The position numbers were made by a program, and so were the translations under genes. The notes below the pieces were generated by a model, which had not been told where the DNA came from, did not search any database, and saw nothing but the letters and a program-made list of their open reading frames with translations. A DNA stretch of 51,333 bases from Actinomycetes bacterium (lineage in GTDB: Bacteria; Actinomycetota; Actinomycetes; Propionibacteriales; Propionibacteriaceae). The DNA is taken from assembly GCA_023460935.1 (NCBI GenBank), contig JAEWOI010000015.1, forward strand, positions 1-51,333, read 5' to 3'. Positions 49,919 through 51,333 of the stretch are shown piece by piece; positions within the stretch are counted from its first letter, which is position 1; each line of letters opens with the position of its first letter.

Positions 49919-50905
49919 GTGTCGGCGCTGGGCGACCTGCTCCGCCGCCGGTCCGCAGATCTGGTTCGCCATGAGCCGCAGCCCGGCGTCACCTATCCGG
50001 AAGTGCTGATCGTCGAGGACCCGCTCGGCCCCCGCTGGCGGGTGGTCGCGCTCGGCGTGGGTGGCGCGCTGCTCGGGGTGGCGACGTTCTACGCGCTCAC
50101 CCCGGTGGTGATCTACTCGGTGGTCGGGTTGGGCTGGGCCCTGGCGGGAACGCCGGGTCCGTTCAACGAGTTCCTGGCCGCAGCAGCCCGGTACGAGCTG
50201 CCCGCAGGGATGTTCGCCACCAACCTCGGGCTGGCGGTGCTGGCGCCGATCGCGATGGCGCTGGTGCTCGTGCTGCACCACTTCCGGCCGCGGTGGCTGC
50301 ACTCGGTGCAACCCGGCTTCCGCTGGCGGTACGCCCTCGCCTGCCTGCTCGCCGCCACGGCCGTGCTGGGCGGGCTGTGGGCGGCTTCCAGGTGGGACCA
50401 GCCGTGGGTCTTCGCACCGGAGCGCGACGCCTGGTGGTTCCTGCTCGCGATCGTGTTCACCTCACCGCTGCAGGCGGCTGCGGAGGAGTACTTCTTCCGC
50501 GGCTACCTGATCCAGGCGCTGCACTCGGTGGCCCCGACCAGCCCGTGGTTCGGGGTGTTCGGCTCGGCTGCAGTGTTCGCGCTGCTGCACGGCACCCAGA
50601 ACCTGCCCCTGTTCCTCTACCGGTTCGCCTTCGGGGTGCTCGCGGGCGTGCTGGTCGTGCGCACGGGTGGCCTGGAGGCAGCGATCGCAGCGCACGTCGT
50701 GAACAACGTCGTGGCCTACGGGTACGCGGTGGTCTCCGGGACGGTGGCCGAGGTGCACGCCGTCAACGAGATCGGCTGGGTCGAGCTGGGCTGGAGCCTG
50801 GCCGGCTTCGCCGGATTCGCCGCCATCGCGGTCTGGATAGCGCGCCGGATGGCGGTGGCGACGACCACGCCGGGGGTCCGGTTTGGTGGCCCGGACGAGG
50901 TCTAG
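49919..50905 (+). CDS. CPBP-family intramembrane metalloprotease
   Basis: A 328-residue membrane protein with about eight hydrophobic segments. The three CPBP (Abi) motifs are present: AAEEYFFRGYL (E189, E190, R194), FALLHGTQN and HVVNN. Such Rce1-like proteins cleave membrane-bound substrates or process peptides; target unknown. GTG 49919 directly follows the FAH stop, so the two are cotranscribed. The 3' end carries the probable tRNA promoter. Confidence 0.88.
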   Translation: MSALGDLLRRRSADLVRHEPQPGVTYPEVLIVEDPLGPRWRVVALGVGGALLGVATFYALTPVVIYSVVGLGWALAGTPGPFNEFLAAAARYELPAGMFATNLGLAVLAPIAMALVLVLHHFRPRWLHSVQPGFRWRYALACLLAATAVLGGLWAASRWDQPWVFAPERDAWWFLLAIVFTSPLQAAAEEYFFRGYLIQALHSVAPTSPWFGVFGSAAVFALLHGTQNLPLFLYRFAFGVLAGVLVVRTGGLEAAIAAHVVNNVVAYGYAVVSGTVAEVHAVNEIGWVELGWSLAGFAGFAAIAVWIARRMAVATTTPGVRFGGPDEV

Positions 50906-50910
50906 TAAAG
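50883..50910 (+). promoter_or_regulatory. Candidate promoter for tRNA-Gln
   Basis: TTGGTG (50883-50888), a 16-nt spacer and TAAAGT (50905-50910), overlapping the end of the CPBP gene. A GC hairpin (50918-50940) starts about where transcription would begin. Confidence 0.5.
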
Positions 50911-50917
50911 TCATCCC

Positions 50918-50940
50918 CCGGCGGCCCAAAAGGCCGCCGG
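50918..50940 (+). terminator. Hairpin between CPBP gene and tRNA-Gln
   Basis: A perfect 9-bp stem CCGGCGGCC / GGCCGCCGG with loop CAAAA, followed by CTTT. It may end the CPBP transcript or be the 5' leader of the tRNA precursor; it stops 3 nt before the tRNA. Confidence 0.65.
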
Positions 50941-50943
50941 CTT

Positions 50944-51015
50944 TGGGGTATGGGGTAATTGGCAGCCCGCCGGATTCTGGTTCCGTCAGTCTAGGTTCGA
51001 GTCCTAGTACCCCAG
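50944..51015 (+). tRNA. tRNA-Gln (anticodon CTG)
   Basis: A cloverleaf can be drawn: acceptor TGGGGTA (50944-50950) pairs with TACCCCA (51008-51014), discriminator G 51015; D-arm GGGGTAATTGGCAGC; anticodon loop TTCTGGT with CTG at 50977-50979; T-arm with GGTTCGAGTCC. The top pair of the anticodon stem is C-U, a mismatch. No CCA is encoded. It reads CAG. Confidence 0.95.
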
Positions 51016-51083
51016 CGCAGCGAGATTCGCAGCCGCTGGAAGTGGTTTGCTAGTCTTCGCTGGTCGCGGTTCGCGACAGCTAG

Positions 51084-51156
51084 GGCCCCGTTGTGTAGCG
51101 GCCTAGCACGCCGCCCTCTCAAGGCGGTAGCGGGGGTTCGAATCCCCTCGGGGCTA
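51084..51156 (+). tRNA. tRNA-Glu (anticodon CTC)
   Basis: Acceptor GGCCCCG (51084-51090) pairs with CGGGGCT (51149-51155) including a G-U first pair; discriminator A 51156. The anticodon arm CCGCC/GGCGG holds CTCTCAA with CTC at 51118-51120; the T-loop is GTTCGAATC. CCA is not encoded. It is 68 bp after tRNA-Gln, with a stem-loop at 51059-51080 between them. Confidence 0.96.
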
Positions 51157-51164
51157 CTGAGGTT

Positions 51165-51193
51165 CCCGTCCCTGGTCAGGGGCGGGTTTCTTC
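51165..51193 (+). terminator. Terminator after the tRNA genes
   Basis: Arms CCCGTCCCT (51165-51173) and AGGGGCGGG (51178-51186) form a 9-bp stem with one G-U pair and a GGTC loop, followed by a T-rich TTTCTTC segment. Confidence 0.85.
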
Positions 51194-51245
51194 GGTTTCC
51201 GGACGGAATCACCCGGTCGGCACGCGGTATGCCACCCGGTTCGGG

Positions 51246-51333
51246 TCAGTCGACGCGCGGGGCGTACATGATCACGGCGACCCCGATCAGGCAGATGACA
51301 GCGCCGGCGATGTCGTAGCGATCGGGCTTGAAG
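51246..51333 (-). CDS. YnfA/UPF0060-family membrane protein, C-terminal end
   Basis: The last 29 codons of a gene that begins beyond the window. The minus strand reads FKPDRYDIAGAVICLIGVAVI followed by MYAPRVD and a stop at 51246-51248. The RPDRYD...GAxICLxGVAVIMY pattern is the C-terminal helix of the YnfA (UPF0060) family of small four-helix membrane proteins. Only 28 residues are visible, so completeness cannot be judged. Confidence 0.75.
   Translation of the reverse strand, partial: FKPDRYDIAGAVICLIGVAVIMYAPRVD

Overview
The window is high-GC (about 70%) actinobacterial chromosome. Evidence for this is the gene orders shared with Mycobacterium and Streptomyces (HAD phosphatase - tlyA - nadK - recN - pyrG - Nudix - xerD - parA - scpA - scpB - rluB; pafB - pafC - tatA - tatC - helY), the frequent GTG starts, and many genes whose start codon lies only 6-8 nt after a TANNNT -10 box, as expected for leaderless mRNAs. 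The rRNA and gene content would fit Propionibacteriales, but the genus cannot be fixed from this sequence.

Layout. 1-1962: 3' part of a 23S rRNA gene, a 5S rRNA gene and a strong terminator. 2022-10352: low-complexity/TPR protein, HAD phosphatase, a biotin ECF transporter (bioY and its A and T components) inserted into the usual block, then a small ORF, tlyA, nadK and recN. 10342-11912: a TetR regulator divergent from a secreted phospholipase A2, with a perfect palindrome between them. 11979-19752: pyrG, ADP-ribose pyrophosphatase, xerD, a lipoprotein hydrolase, parA, a ribbon-helix-helix-like protein, scpA, scpB, rluB. 19764-19989: repeat island. 20030-30560: FKBP lipoprotein, gluQ, pafBC, tatAC, lipid kinase, helY, P-loop kinase, hisF, HIT protein. 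30581-32161: SpoIID-like secreted protein (minus). 32328-46233: branched-chain amino-acid region with an attenuator-controlled ilvBNC, then leuB, ilvE and cimA, interspersed with a lipoprotein, a P-type ATPase, an isochorismatase-like hydrolase, a patatin and tpx. 46243-51333: DUF1707 protein, pyrimidine-nucleoside phosphorylase, a 2-hydroxyacid dehydrogenase, a fumarylacetoacetase-family protein, a CPBP protease, tRNA-Gln, tRNA-Glu and the 3' end of a YnfA-type membrane protein gene.

How the genes work together. The region is mainly housekeeping: chromosome maintenance (recN, xerD, parA, scpAB), ribosome and tRNA modification (tlyA, rluB, gluQ), proteasome-locus/DNA-damage regulation (pafBC), folded-protein export (tatAC) with two candidate Tat substrates nearby, and branched-chain amino-acid synthesis by a route that can make 2-oxobutyrate from pyruvate (cimA, with leuB able to serve it). 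No phage, plasmid, CRISPR, toxin or defence locus was found. The least ordinary items are regulatory: an ilv attenuator whose leader ORF looks leaderless, a 10-codon leaderless ORF overlapping the tatA start, two families of intergenic repeats, and the palindrome between tetR and the phospholipase gene.

Apart from the rRNA region there is no gene-free stretch over 300 bases. The longest gaps are 19753-20029 (repeat island), 7522-7750 (20-bp repeats) and 32162-32363 (spoIID/ilv divergent promoter region).
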